Source: Cylindrodendrum hubeiense
Lineage: Eukaryota; Ascomycota; Sordariomycetes; Hypocreales; Nectriaceae
Assembly (NCBI GenBank): GCA_014621425.1
Contig: JAANBB010000515.1
Coordinates: 1 to 25,450, forward strand
Direction of reading: 5' to 3'
Length of the DNA: 25,450 bases
The notes beneath the pieces are model-generated. The model was not told the origin of the DNA, searched no databases, and saw only the letters and a list, made by a program, of their open reading frames with translations. Positions within the stretch are counted from its first letter, which is position 1, and every line of letters begins with the position of its first letter. Positions 1 to 9,349 of this stretch are shown piece after piece. The position numbers and the translations under genes were made by a program.

Positions 1-458
1 ATAGTTAAAATTAAAAAAGATAGTTATATAATTAATATATTAAAATAATTAAAATAATTTTCTTTAAATTAAATTAAATTATTATTATTTAATAAAATAT
101 AATATTAAAAAAAATCTTAATATTATAAGAGTATCTATTAGGGTAGGGTATTAAGACTTTAAAAGGTAAGTATCTCTATATTGTAAAGCTTACACTTAGG
201 TGAGTGTAGAGATTACGCTCACTCTGCGATCCTCTAGTACCTTGACCCTCACATAACCGTACATATCAGATCCACTAATTAGACCTTAGACTTTAACTCT
301 TATAAATATTTTATTATTATATTAAATTTTATATAATTTAAATTTTTTTTTTTAATTTATAATAAACTATTATTTAATTATATTAAAATTTTAATTAATA
401 ATATTTAATTCTAATAAATATCTTTAATATATATCTATTTATATCCTAAATAAAATTC
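1..458. repeat. AT-rich block, possibly RIP-degraded DNA
   Basis: Positions 1-130 and 300-458 are almost purely A and T, with many TA steps and homopolymer runs. A less extreme core at about 131-300 still has recognisable GC-containing words. No reading frame of useful length is present. This composition is typical of RIP-mutated repeats or AT isochores in filamentous ascomycetes, but the sequence alone does not show which element, if any, it came from. It directly borders the stop codon of B1, so it is also that gene's 3' flank. Confidence 0.6.
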
Positions 459-1911
459 CTAAAAAATCACTAAATCATCATTATCACTTTCATACTCTTC
501 ACTATCCTTACCCTTACTATCTCTAAGAGGAGTAATTAATATCTCAAAATTGAGCATCTTGGTTGAGCCAGTATAGTTACGTCGGATATCCATAACTTTT
601 TGCTGAAATCGACCTTTCATCCACTCAAATACTTCCTCATTATCCAGGAGGACCTCGATTTCAGATCTCTTATTCCCAGGTGCTTCTAGGGCAAATTGTA
701 GGCCATGGAAGTTGCCTTCTAGGGGGAGCTCCTTTACAAGCTCCCCAAGAGATTTCTCCTGAAATGTACCCTTTGGCCTCCAGGACTTGTTTAGAGTCTG
801 TGATACGTTGACGCTGAACATGAGATGAACTTTTGGCAAAATTCGTCGTTGCTTGGATGGCTCATCCTCGGGTTCATGTTCAGGTTGCGGGTTTGGTGCG
901 GGTTTGCGGGTCATATCGTTGTCTGGCACAGTTGGCGGAGGTGGATGGCCCTCGTCTCTTGACTCGGTGGTATGTGAACCACTCTTTGCAGCGCTCCACT
1001 GTGGTAGTTCAGGGACGCTTGGAGACGGACGAATTGATTCCGCCTCTGCAGCTGTGTCCTGTGAAGTGTCCGCGCCAAGGGTTGAGAGAGATGCGGCAGC
1101 CGAAGGGGGTTCTAGGACTTCAGAGGGGGGATGACCAGTAACAAATCCATCGTTATTTGGTGGACTTCGTCGTAGAGTAGGAGTCGCCCTTGGTAGAACA
1201 GCACCGGATGATGTATGATTGGTAGAGTCATCAGAGTCATCAGACCCACCAGTGCTGTCAGCAGGTTGTGTGTTGTCTTCATTCGGAGCGTCATGTTGCG
1301 ATCGAGGCCGTTTTGCACAAGGGGCGTCTTCATCGCGCTCGGAGGAAGCCAAACGTTTAGTGCCATGAGGTACCTGTTCCTCAGTTAGTTAGCAAGACCA
1401 TCACTGAAAGGTGAATGGCAGAACAAACATGTTCAGTGGCGACAGGGATATCAAGTTCCGGACTGTGAGGGACGTTGCATGGATCGGTCATCGGTGCCAT
1501 CGGCGCGTTCGCCCTCGGTTCTTTAATTTCTTCGTGTGAGCTCCGTACACCCTCGCCAACAGCTTCTTCCAGACGAGGCTGGAACGATTGGGAAGTGTAT
1601 GGCGGATCGGGCGTAGATGTTGTAGCGTCATCCCTAATAAACAATTAACCGATGATGCAAGACTTGTGAATCATTGTTGGTTACCATGCCGTTCTGTCAA
1701 GGTTCCTGTCTGTAAGAAACCTTTCATAGAACTCGAACCTGTCGACGTCAATCGCGTCCTCGACGCTATGACCTCTCTCACGATTGTTGATGTCTGTCTG
1801 CTCTCGGGGCTCCGTGGAGGTTCTTTCCATTGGATTGATCGCGCTCCCACTAGGGCGATCGTTTTCCTGGTGGTCTAGGCTGGAATATTCCGAAGGTTGA
1901 GGATTGGACAA
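459..1911 (-). CDS. B1: unknown Pro-rich protein with conserved C-terminal domain; ATG lost
   Basis: I do not recognise this family. Three exons read 1911-1685, 1633-1429 and 1373-459 on the minus strand. Introns are 51 nt (donor GTAACC) and 55 nt (donor GTTTGT, branch GCTAAC). The product is about 448 codons if counted from the TTG at 1911. Exons 1 and 2 together are 432 nt, exactly as in B2, and the phases match. Motifs shared with B2 include AIDVD, SFQP, APMAPM..DP...PHSP and HPPPPTVP. Residues about 322-432 form the conserved C-terminal domain (FSVN, ELPLEGNF, YTG, EILI), followed by an acidic tail. CAKRPRSQ is a possible nuclear localisation signal. The codon aligned with the B2 ATG is TTG, and no in-frame ATG lies upstream before a stop. 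The first downstream in-frame ATG is at 1830. The gene may therefore start there, use a non-AUG start, or be decaying. It follows A1 by 109 nt on the same strand. The exon model is inferred by comparison with B2. Confidence 0.6.
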
Positions 1912-2020
1912 GGTCCTGTGACTGCCTTTCCACTTGTGTTGCTGGTTGATCTTGAAGAATAGTTGAACGAGAAGGCGTTTTATTCTACAGTCAGGTCAGT
2001 ATTGATTCTTGAGTAGATGA

Positions 2021-2404
2021 TTAACGGGTTTCCCACCTCCGTGGTTCCTTGGAGTATTGCAGTTTGCCATAGTTTGTAGACGCAGGATCATCAGGCCAGA
2101 AGAGCATTCCTTTATCATCATGATCCAAGAACTGGGTTGCCATCTCTAGCAACCCGGCTTGATGAGGGCGAAACTTCCATCTGAGAAGATCTACACCAGC
2201 AATACCTTTACTAGAGATAAAAGTAAAAATATAAGATCTCACAGTGTTGTAGAATACAATATCTCGACGCGCGTGTGCATGTCCGTAATCGAGCTCTTTG
2301 CGGAGATCGGTGATAATAGGAATGTTGGTAACCTTTGTCTTACTGAATGAAAAGTAGGTCGAGGGACCTGGTGGACGAGAGCCGCTCGGGTTCACTGTCT
2401 CCAT
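2021..2404 (-). CDS. A1: small unknown protein, paralogue of A2
   Basis: A single-exon frame of 127 aa with no family I can name. It is homologous along most of its length to A2. Shared elements are IP...LR.EL.YG, R.DI.FYN, YIFTF.SS.G, WK..HQ..LLE and WPD.P, with about 40-50% identity by eye. The ATG at 2404 was chosen because its context, TTTGCCATGGAG, is identical to that of A2, although the frame stays open a little further upstream from a TTG. There is no signal peptide or membrane segment. The alternating aromatic and hydrophobic pattern suggests a small folded, mainly helical domain. It is immediately upstream of B1 on the same strand, an arrangement repeated by A2-B2, so the two products probably share a function. 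Function unknown. Confidence 0.65.
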   Translation of the reverse strand: METVNPSGSRPPGPSTYFSFSKTKVTNIPIITDLRKELDYGHAHARRDIVFYNTVRSYIFTFISSKGIAGVDLLRWKFRPHQAGLLEMATQFLDHDDKGMLFWPDDPASTNYGKLQYSKEPRRWETR

Positions 2405-3899
2405 GGCAAAGTCGGGGATTTGATACAAAGAGGAGATAGCGAGGTAAGGTGAATTGACGGTTAGAGCAGTCGAGCAACAGTAAAGTGTCTTCTCCGCTAT
2501 CCGGATATTACCGACAAGGGGCAGGACCTAGATCAAGAAGACAAAAGTCTTCGCAAAACGACAGATAACACTGAAATTACAATGGGAGCCAGTGGGAGGC
2601 CAGCTGGGAAAAAAATTCGCCGTGGTGTCATGGTGCATGAAAAAGGGGGAGGACTCGGCACGACTTTGCGGCGCCAACATGTCAGCCAAGCCGTCTGTCA
2701 GCCTCAGAGTGGACCTGGTCCATGCGGGGCTGAATCGAAACGACCTTGAGCCTACTGGAGTTAACCTGTTTCGGAACATGGCCACGCGTATGCCGGGAGT
2801 GTTCCTATTGGCACGAGACCAATTCACCATTCTCTCTTGTTCCCTCACTTTCCTTTGTTTATTTTTTATTTTTGGATGAGAGGGTTTGGTTTGAGTGAAG
2901 GCTGTGCTGCCATCAGATTTCTGTGAGACAGGCTTCAGAGCCATACAATGTTGGTGTACCACAGAATGCCATGACTTCAGTTTTTGCTGACTGTAACCTC
3001 TCTGTTTTAAGCCGCAGACTAGAAGACCTATAGTTGACTCTGAGCGGCTATCCCAACACCGAAGATGGTGGGTGGTGATAGGGTGAGCAGTCGCGGTCAG
3101 ATCCCTCCAGGGCTTGTGAACCAGTGCAGACGCTGACGACTGGGGAGCTCCGGAGTTATCGCATTAGGGCACAGTAAGGGGCCGTCTATCAAACCCGGCC
3201 CCGTTGCTCCCACCCTAACCTTGGACATCGTCCGATGAGGAGGGAAAAAAGCAAATCATTGCTGCACAGACAAGGGGTGGTCTCGTGTGGATGACAGTGT
3301 CTGCACCTCCGAATTGAATTTTCCACTTCCACGGTGGTCCAAGTGTTGTCGGCCAGTTTTCGTGACCGCCTAGGAGTGTCGCGCGAACTCACCGCAACAC
3401 ATCGCGCAACCCATCACAATGGCCCCAAGTACCAGGGGATTGAGAAATAGAAAGCAGATAACTTATATTATGTCAAGGAAAAGCCTCAGAGAGGCGCGGG
3501 CAAGGGCTGCCTGGAGAGTTAGTCGCGGCTTCTTAACATAGCCTGGTCAGGCACATGGTTTCCAACCACGAACCCGCCTGGAGCGGCCAAGTTTGGGCAA
3601 AGCGCGCCCAACGCTTGAGCCATGTAACTATCTCTCCTCTAATTTAGGCTGACTATCATCTAGCCCTTGTTCCAAATTACACCCCTACTCCACTAGGACG
3701 CATCGTTGCCTTGCCCCCTTTCCTAGTCTGCCCTGCTCTACAACCCTATGGTCCGCAGGTGGTTCGCCGGCCAAAACACATATCAATCAGGACACATCTA
3801 AAGCGTATCCCGGGTATCCATATATTGTGCACCTGTACCCCCCCCGGACCCCGGAGTAAGCTCGTTCTTGCGACCACAGTGCGTTGACTCGCCTTTGCC
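2405..3899. promoter_or_regulatory. Divergent intergenic region between A1 and A2
   Basis: About 1.5 kb separates the two divergent cassettes and must contain both 5' flanks. I see no convincing gene. The longest frames here (2528-2962 on minus, 2592-2879 on plus) lie on top of each other, have no paralogue in the other copy and do not look like proteins. Beyond about 15 bases before each ATG, the two flanks show no similarity I can see, so any shared promoter has diverged or was never duplicated. A TATA-like CATATATTG lies about 75 nt upstream of A2, near 3820. A small inverted repeat, TTGGGC..GCCCAA, lies near 3594-3612. Confidence 0.4.
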
Positions 3900-4259
3900 A
3901 TGGAGCATAATCGACCACGCACACCAAGGTCCAACTCGCCGGACATATTCGACATAAAATCCGGAGACATCCCAGGGGTTCGGCAATTACGCTGTGAGCT
4001 TGGTTACGGAAGTGCTGGCCAGCGTAACGACATCGAGTTCTACAACTTCATTTGCGCGTACATCTTCACCTTTACATCCTCCAACGGATTAAAAGGTTCA
4101 AAACTCACTAAGTGGAAGAGTCCACGTCATCAGACCGCCCTTTTGGAGCTCACCAATAAGTTTCTCGAGCAAGACGGCAAGGGTGTTGTGTATTGGCCGG
4201 ATAACCCTACCCACGCAAACAACCGTGGCCTTGAATACACAAGAGACCGTCAGCTGTGA
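3900..4259 (+). CDS. A2: small unknown protein, paralogue of A1
   Basis: A single-exon frame of 119 aa starting at an ATG in the context TTTGCCATGGAG, shared exactly with A1. The N-terminal 25 residues are polar and variable. From about residue 26 (IPGVRQLRCELGYG) to residue 102 it aligns with A1 almost without gaps through RNDIEFYN, YIFTFTSSNGL, WK..RHQ..LLEL and YWPDNP. The conserved Trp, Tyr and Phe positions argue that both copies have been under protein-level selection. No secretion signal, membrane segment or known catalytic motif is visible. It precedes B2 by 133 nt on the same strand. I do not recognise the family and assign no function. Confidence 0.7.
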   Translation: MEHNRPRTPRSNSPDIFDIKSGDIPGVRQLRCELGYGSAGQRNDIEFYNFICAYIFTFTSSNGLKGSKLTKWKSPRHQTALLELTNKFLEQDGKGVVYWPDNPTHANNRGLEYTRDRQL

Positions 4260-4392
4260 GATCATTTTCCTTCCCTGGCTTCCAAGACTAAGATTTCCCT
4301 AACGAAGAATACATTGCAGAATAAAGCAAACCATAGCGCAGCTCTTTTTAAAGATCAACAAAGAGCACAAAGCCAAGGGCAGTCATAAAGCA

Positions 4393-5980
4393 ATGGCCGA
4401 TCCCCGATATCATGCCCGCATAGGCCTTCGCCCCCAGGGAACTGGGCAAACTGTAGCCAGTCCTCTTCCACAACGGGCTTTCGGTTTTGCGCACCCTGTC
4501 ACTGTCGATGTAACACAACAGAGGGGGGGCACTTGTGACCCCATCGATGTTGATGGGTTATCTTTCGCACCTCCCACGACCTCTGTTGAGAGCACAACTC
4601 TTCCGTTCGTTTGGTTTCTTCAAATTCTTATCCTTGACACTCGCTGACTTGTTTTTCTTTAGACCTGAGATTCCCATCTCTGCTGTTCCTCCGCAGTCCA
4701 CATTCCAACCGCTCGATCAAGCCGCCATCGAGGAGTTAGTCAGTGAGCATTTTGCTCTGAATCCACATGGAGAGTCCAGTACACAAGGGATGAATTCACG
4801 TCCCACATCTGGGGCGCCCATGGCACCCATGGGTCCTGTAACAGATCCATACGATGGACCGCATAGCCCACCTGCTCAACGGGTTAGTTTGATCATCCTA
4901 ATGCTTCGTCCATCTCAATAGTGTTAACGACAAAAAAAACAGCGCAATGGGAAGCGTCCCATCACCCAATCTGGACGTGGCCAGGAAATTCATTGGCCGA
5001 ATCAACGTCGCTGCACTACGGAACCTAGTGCGCGCCTTGCCAATGGCACCGAAAATGTACCCGTTGCCAATAACACCCGTGGCCTACCGGCATCTCGTTC
5101 GAGACAGCGGAGGCAGACGATACACCCGGGCTTCTATACCGGGGACGCATGCCTCGATGCCATCGGCTCCTCCGAACCAAGCAGTGATTCTGAGCCTGGA
5201 GAACCTGTTAGTCGACAAAACATAAACAACGAGCACAGTACAAACTCTCACCCTCCGGCTCATTCACATGTTCCAATGCAGAATACCGTAGAGACGGTAG
5301 ATAGAGAAGCTATGTATGCCTACATTGGAGATGGCGTGTCAAATGATGCCACAGAAGACAGGCACCCAACGCCTCCACCAACGGTGCCAGAAAGTGATCT
5401 GGCACATCAAAGTGAGCTCTTACCCGAGCCTGAGGCTGAGCAGGTTCTGCAGCCACCGCCGGGGTTAGATCTGGAGCCAGAAGCCTGTCGTCAACCTGTC
5501 GTGCAGCACGGACCGGAGCGTGCTCCTAACAATGTCCACCATCATTCACCAGAGCTTGGTACTGACCATGACGCCAATCACGAACTGCCGAAACACAAGC
5601 AGGGATTACGTCCAAAACTCAACTCTATTTTCAGCGTGAATACGCCGGTTCACAACGAGAGATGGAAACCCTCCAGTTCATTTAAACTGATGTCACTGAA
5701 AGACCTTGTGGATGAGTTACCTCTCCGAGGAAACTTTTCTGGTCTATCATTCACTTTATATACTCCTAAGCAATCATTTGTTGAAGATGTTCGTCTTTGG
5801 AAGGAGGATGAATTTGAGAAGATGAAAGCTCGGTTCCGAGAAAAAGTTAAAGAGGCTCAAAAACCTTACACTGGCAAACTCACTAACAATTCCTTGACTA
5901 TTGAGATATTAATTAAGTCATTTACAGATGGGGAAAGTAACGAGGAAGCAAGTGATTATGAAGGGGATATTGACATTTAA
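4393..5980 (+). CDS. B2: unknown Pro-rich protein with conserved C-terminal domain
   Basis: Exons are 4393-4604, 4663-4882 and 4943-5980, giving 489 aa. Intron 1 (58 nt) has donor GTTCGT and a CTGAC branch; a donor at 4614 is also phase-compatible. Intron 2 (60 nt) has donor GTTAGT and a GTTAAC-like branch. Exon 3 stays open in frame from its acceptor through the ATG at 5276 to TAA. Residues 1-365 look disordered and rich in Pro, Ser and charged residues, with basic patches (NGKRP, RQRRQ) compatible with nuclear location. Residues about 366-475 form the conserved domain shared with B1 (FSVN, RWKP, SLKDLVDELPLRGNF, FE.MK.RF, YTG, IEILI), ending in an acidic tail. It is the intact-looking member of the pair, with a normal ATG. 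A PB1- or ubiquitin-like fold is conceivable for the C-terminal domain, but that is a guess. Function unknown. Confidence 0.68.
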
Positions 5981-8002
5981 TGTCTACTATAGGGGTTTTT
6001 TTTTTTTGGAATACCAAAGGGTAAATACAATTTGTATTCAAGTATTCAAGTGGATATGAATTATCATATACCAGGTTGGCTAGGTTTAATAAGGTTGAAA
6101 AGTGCAGATGTCAAAAGATGATGTTTTAGTATCTAGTTAGAAGTTTGTTTCTTTTTTCTTTTTAATAGTACACAATAAGGTTTCACTTGCAGTTGGAATT
6201 TAAATACAAAAAAAAATAAGATTTGATAAGATATAACGGTTTAGTTACTCTTATAAATACTGAAATCCAAGATATTTTATCAATTTATTTGTGTATGAGG
6301 CATTTTTAGCTATTTATTTAATAAATCCAACTAATTTAATATAAACTTAATTTGATCATATAGTTAATAAAGTTAAATCACTCACTCTTAGCACTTACTC
6401 ATCTAGTTTGGCTACTAGCTTATCCTGGAGCTAGTGGGTAAGAAAGAAGAGCAGTAATTGCAGTAACCGCAATCATACTGTGTCACACACCTATTATATA
6501 GTACAGCTGTCTCTCGTGGGCACACCGCATTGCATGCACCGTCCTGCATAAGGTATGTCAACTTGATGATAGTTTACCTCCCTTATAGTCAGTGCACAAA
6601 TAGTCCTATTAGCTCTGTAGGTCATCATGTGTGAGTATAAGTGCCCATGTCTAGAATCAGTTACCTTTCTAAAGAATACTGACATAATGTGATGGGGCTA
6701 GCAGGTAGCCTGAAGTTTTAATAACAGTAAGAGTCTATGACTAGCTTAGTGGCTCGCTACTTAAAGCTGGGGAATCCACCTACTAACTGAAAAGACATGA
6801 TTTTTCCTTCTCCTGATTTATATAACATCTTTTGTCTTATTCCAGTCCTATTGACCAAGCTGTTGCAGGAGCTCTTATCACTACTTTTCCTTCTTGTTAT
6901 TGTGGATGCATCAGAAAGCACTCGATCGAATGCTTTTAGCATTTTATCCCTCGGGTTATGTTCAGAATATTCTATCCCCTTCCAACTGCTACCCTAAAGG
7001 GCAGGTGTGGTCTACACTAATGGGTCACCCCTACCAACAAAATGACCATCAATAAACACTCAATACCGACTTGCCGTCTTCATATCGCCAAACAAGGAAG
7101 GGGGCCTATAATACCTCGTCTGTTCAAGTGGCCATCAACTCATTGATCAGAAGTAATTTGAATCGTTGCAGCGATCAACAGATGTATCCGTGGCAGACAG
7201 ACAAGTCCGTATTTCACTTAATTACAAGTAGGGGGAATAGCCAGCTCAGATCATAATCCGAAGTGGCGCCAGTTGTAAGGCGTGCAGCATACCAGTCAAC
7301 TGGATATAACTAGTGGTGAGAGCAATACATGTCAATTTGTGCAAATCTTAATCGTTTGTTCAAAACTAAAGCAAAACCCTGATAGAATACAGGATCTTCA
7401 CCATTTCGTAATCATACCCTGTATCCCAGTATCCTACCCTCAGCATGCGTAAGAGCTCTGTATTTTGTTGCAGTTTTCAATCAATGAATTTCTCAAGGCA
7501 CAGGAACGAATTTTTCATCTTCAATTCTGTTGTATTTTCGTTGTCTATTGCTGGCATAGATTCAGTGTGGATTTTTTAAACAACTTCATGTAATTGAACT
7601 AGCATTGTTCCTTATTTGAGACTTTGTTAGGTCTCAGTCTCTATCAATAGCTTCAGATGGGTCAAAGAACTGCAGCAGGTCGCACACAGTACCAGACCCA
7701 GCCTCAGTATATGAACTTAACGTTGAGTCTGTGTTACAGATATGCAAATACCTCGCAAATCCTCTTCGTCAATGCCTCTCGTCAATCCCATCTGCAATCC
7801 CATCCTTCATCCTCGTCCATGTTGTTCCTCATGTACAATCAATATCTCTTACCTTAATACAAACCCTCAGGTAATTTTCATGCACCATGCAAGTAAGGAT
7901 TCGCGTCTAACAAATGATAAATTGACTGTAATATCAACGGCCGCCCATTTACGTACAAATGATGTATCCAACTATTCCATGGAACTCACCCCAGTAACCC
8001 AT
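5981..8002. other. Gene-poor, moderately AT-rich spacer
   Basis: About 2 kb in which I find no supportable gene. The first 450 bases are AT-rich with poly-T and poly-A runs and a short direct duplication of TATTCAAG near 6036-6051. An inverted repeat, ACTAGCT..AGCTAGT with an 8-nt loop, lies near 6413-6434. Frames of 60-66 codons occur on both strands (for example 6797-6997 and 6757-6942) but overlap each other and lack family features. Base composition returns gradually to that of the core genome towards 8000, suggesting that this is the boundary between the accessory block and conserved DNA. Confidence 0.5.
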
Positions 8003-8626
8003 TTATGCAGCAAACATGCTGCACAACTCCCAATCCCCGCTCGCAACCTGTCTCCAGGAACTAGACACTGTCGCCTCCACTGTTTGCATCCCGAACTTTC
8101 CTTTACCCTTGTCGATCTGTCGGAATAGGGTGACGCGGTAAGCCAGCGCAACAGCCATCAAGTCAACTTCGACAATCTGGGGATCGTGCATCTTGTATGC
8201 CAGCCACTCGTTGCAATGCTTGAGCTCCTCCTCCAGTGGCGGGTCCGACTCTTTGGATCGCGGTGCCGGGTCGTCAAAGAGAAAGCGGTTCGAGATGATG
8301 GCATCCTTGCCCAGGTACTTGAGAGCGCTCTTGGGCTTGTCGCAGAGGGCGCGCCACAACAATGTCTCCATCTCCTTGGCGGCGGCGTGGTTGCGGCCCT
8401 TGATGGTATTGAGGGGTGGTTCTTCGCTATCATCGTCTTCCTCGTCATCGTGCTTCGGGGCGCCTTTGTTCGAAAAGAAGTCGGACTTCAGTCCAGGCGT
8501 TAGGCTGTCCTGGCCGCTTGAGGCGAGTTGCATGTTGCCGTTTTGGTCCCGTTCGCCAAATTTACTGTCCCGGCTGTTGAGGCCGTGCGGGGACGGGTCG
8601 GTGGTAAGCCCAAGCATAGTAGGCAT
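8003..8626 (-). CDS. NTF2-like (SnoaL/DUF4440-type) fold protein
   Basis: An intronless frame of 207 aa with a proper ATG. Residues 1-80 are polar and disordered, including an acidic stretch (DDEEDDDSEE). Residues about 82-207 have the pattern of a small NTF2-like domain. An N-terminal helix (AKEMETLLWRAL) is followed by a short segment describing a state (AIISNRFLFDD) and a second helix region (EEELKHCNEWLAYKM). Strands typical of the family's curved sheet follow (VDLMAVALAYRVTLFRQ, then VEATVSSSWRQVASGDWELCSMFAA). Fungal relatives are mostly uncharacterised; some are annotated by similarity to the CaMKII association domain. No catalytic residues can be assigned, so it could be a binding protein or an enzyme. 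It is divergent from ROK1, with about 720 bp between the two start codons. Confidence 0.75.
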   Translation of the reverse strand: MPTMLGLTTDPSPHGLNSRDSKFGERDQNGNMQLASSGQDSLTPGLKSDFFSNKGAPKHDDEEDDDSEEPPLNTIKGRNHAAAKEMETLLWRALCDKPKSALKYLGKDAIISNRFLFDDPAPRSKESDPPLEEELKHCNEWLAYKMHDPQIVEVDLMAVALAYRVTLFRQIDKGKGKFGMQTVEATVSSSWRQVASGDWELCSMFAA

Positions 8627-9349
8627 GGTGGTTGTATTAGTTTGTATTCTTGGAACAATGTTGATGAGTTTCGTCGGTATTATCAGGGCGTGGTAGTAGT
8701 TCTAAGGAGGTCGTTATGGGAAAAGAGAGAGTTGGATTTTCAAGGAGATATTATGGCAGATGGGCCCCGAAGAAGCAGTCCACACCTCAGTAATCATCAT
8801 GAGTCCATGATGTCCTTGCGCAGAAATCCTGATTGTTGGATATCTGGGTCATTGTAGTGACGTCAGTCTGGGCTGCACTCCCCCGTCCATGTGGGAGGCA
8901 GATGACGACGATCGACAGTGATCGATCAGGGTATGGCGCATCTTCCAGAGGCGATTAATGATTGGGCAGAATGAGCCACGGTCAACTGCAGTAGAGCAGG
9001 CTTCTCTGCAAATGCAATTAAATTGGTTCCTGTGATGGTTCCCAACGCCAATCTGCATGGTGTTATTGACGGGGGCTTGCACTTCGTAGTGATGGTTTAG
9101 CGCTTGTGGTGGCATCAGTGTCCGCTGGCTGTCCGCTGTCCACTATCCGCTACCCGCTATCAGTTAGCGATGCCCCCCCCACACCCCACTACCCGTCGTC
9201 GTTCCAAACTGGCGTACCACAGTAGAGCTTTGCGGGCAAGGGTCCACCAAAATTTCTGACTTGGGGAACTTTTTTTTCCATCGCTTCAACCGTTGTCTTC
9301 GCTCCCACGACGTAGACTCTCAACCACTCGCCTCAGCGCTGCGATCACA
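8627..9349. promoter_or_regulatory. Divergent NTF2-like / ROK1 promoter region
   Basis: The region holds both 5' flanks. Near 9121-9165 the sequence TCCGCT recurs several times with 11-14 bp spacing, followed by a run of eight C at about 9174. A poly-T tract at about 9270-9277 lies shortly before the ROK1 start. Bases 9284-9310 closely match 20709-20735 upstream of the uracil glycosylase gene. No ORF here is credible as a gene. Confidence 0.4.

Noticed and set aside
138..149. TTAGGGTAGGG, considered as an interstitial telomere repeat
   Set aside because: Less than two perfect units; expected by chance in this composition and not enough to claim a telomere-proximal position.
2528..2962. Overlapping frames of 144 aa (minus) and 95 aa (plus) between A1 and A2
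   Set aside because: They overlap antisense, have no counterpart near the second cassette, and neither shows a recognisable domain or strong start.
3540..3600. GGTTCGTGG-like word on the minus strand, considered as a tRNA T-arm
   Set aside because: The loop does not fit the TTCRANN consensus, and no A box or acceptor stem can be drawn.
6757..6942. Minus-strand frame containing KAFDRV, reminiscent of a reverse transcriptase motif
   Set aside because: Only six residues fit. No other RT motif is found on either side, and the frame is 61 codons long in AT-rich DNA.
9293..9349. N-terminal extension of ROK1 from 9293
   Set aside because: It begins at TTG, and family similarity begins precisely at MDILKVLSRG (9350).
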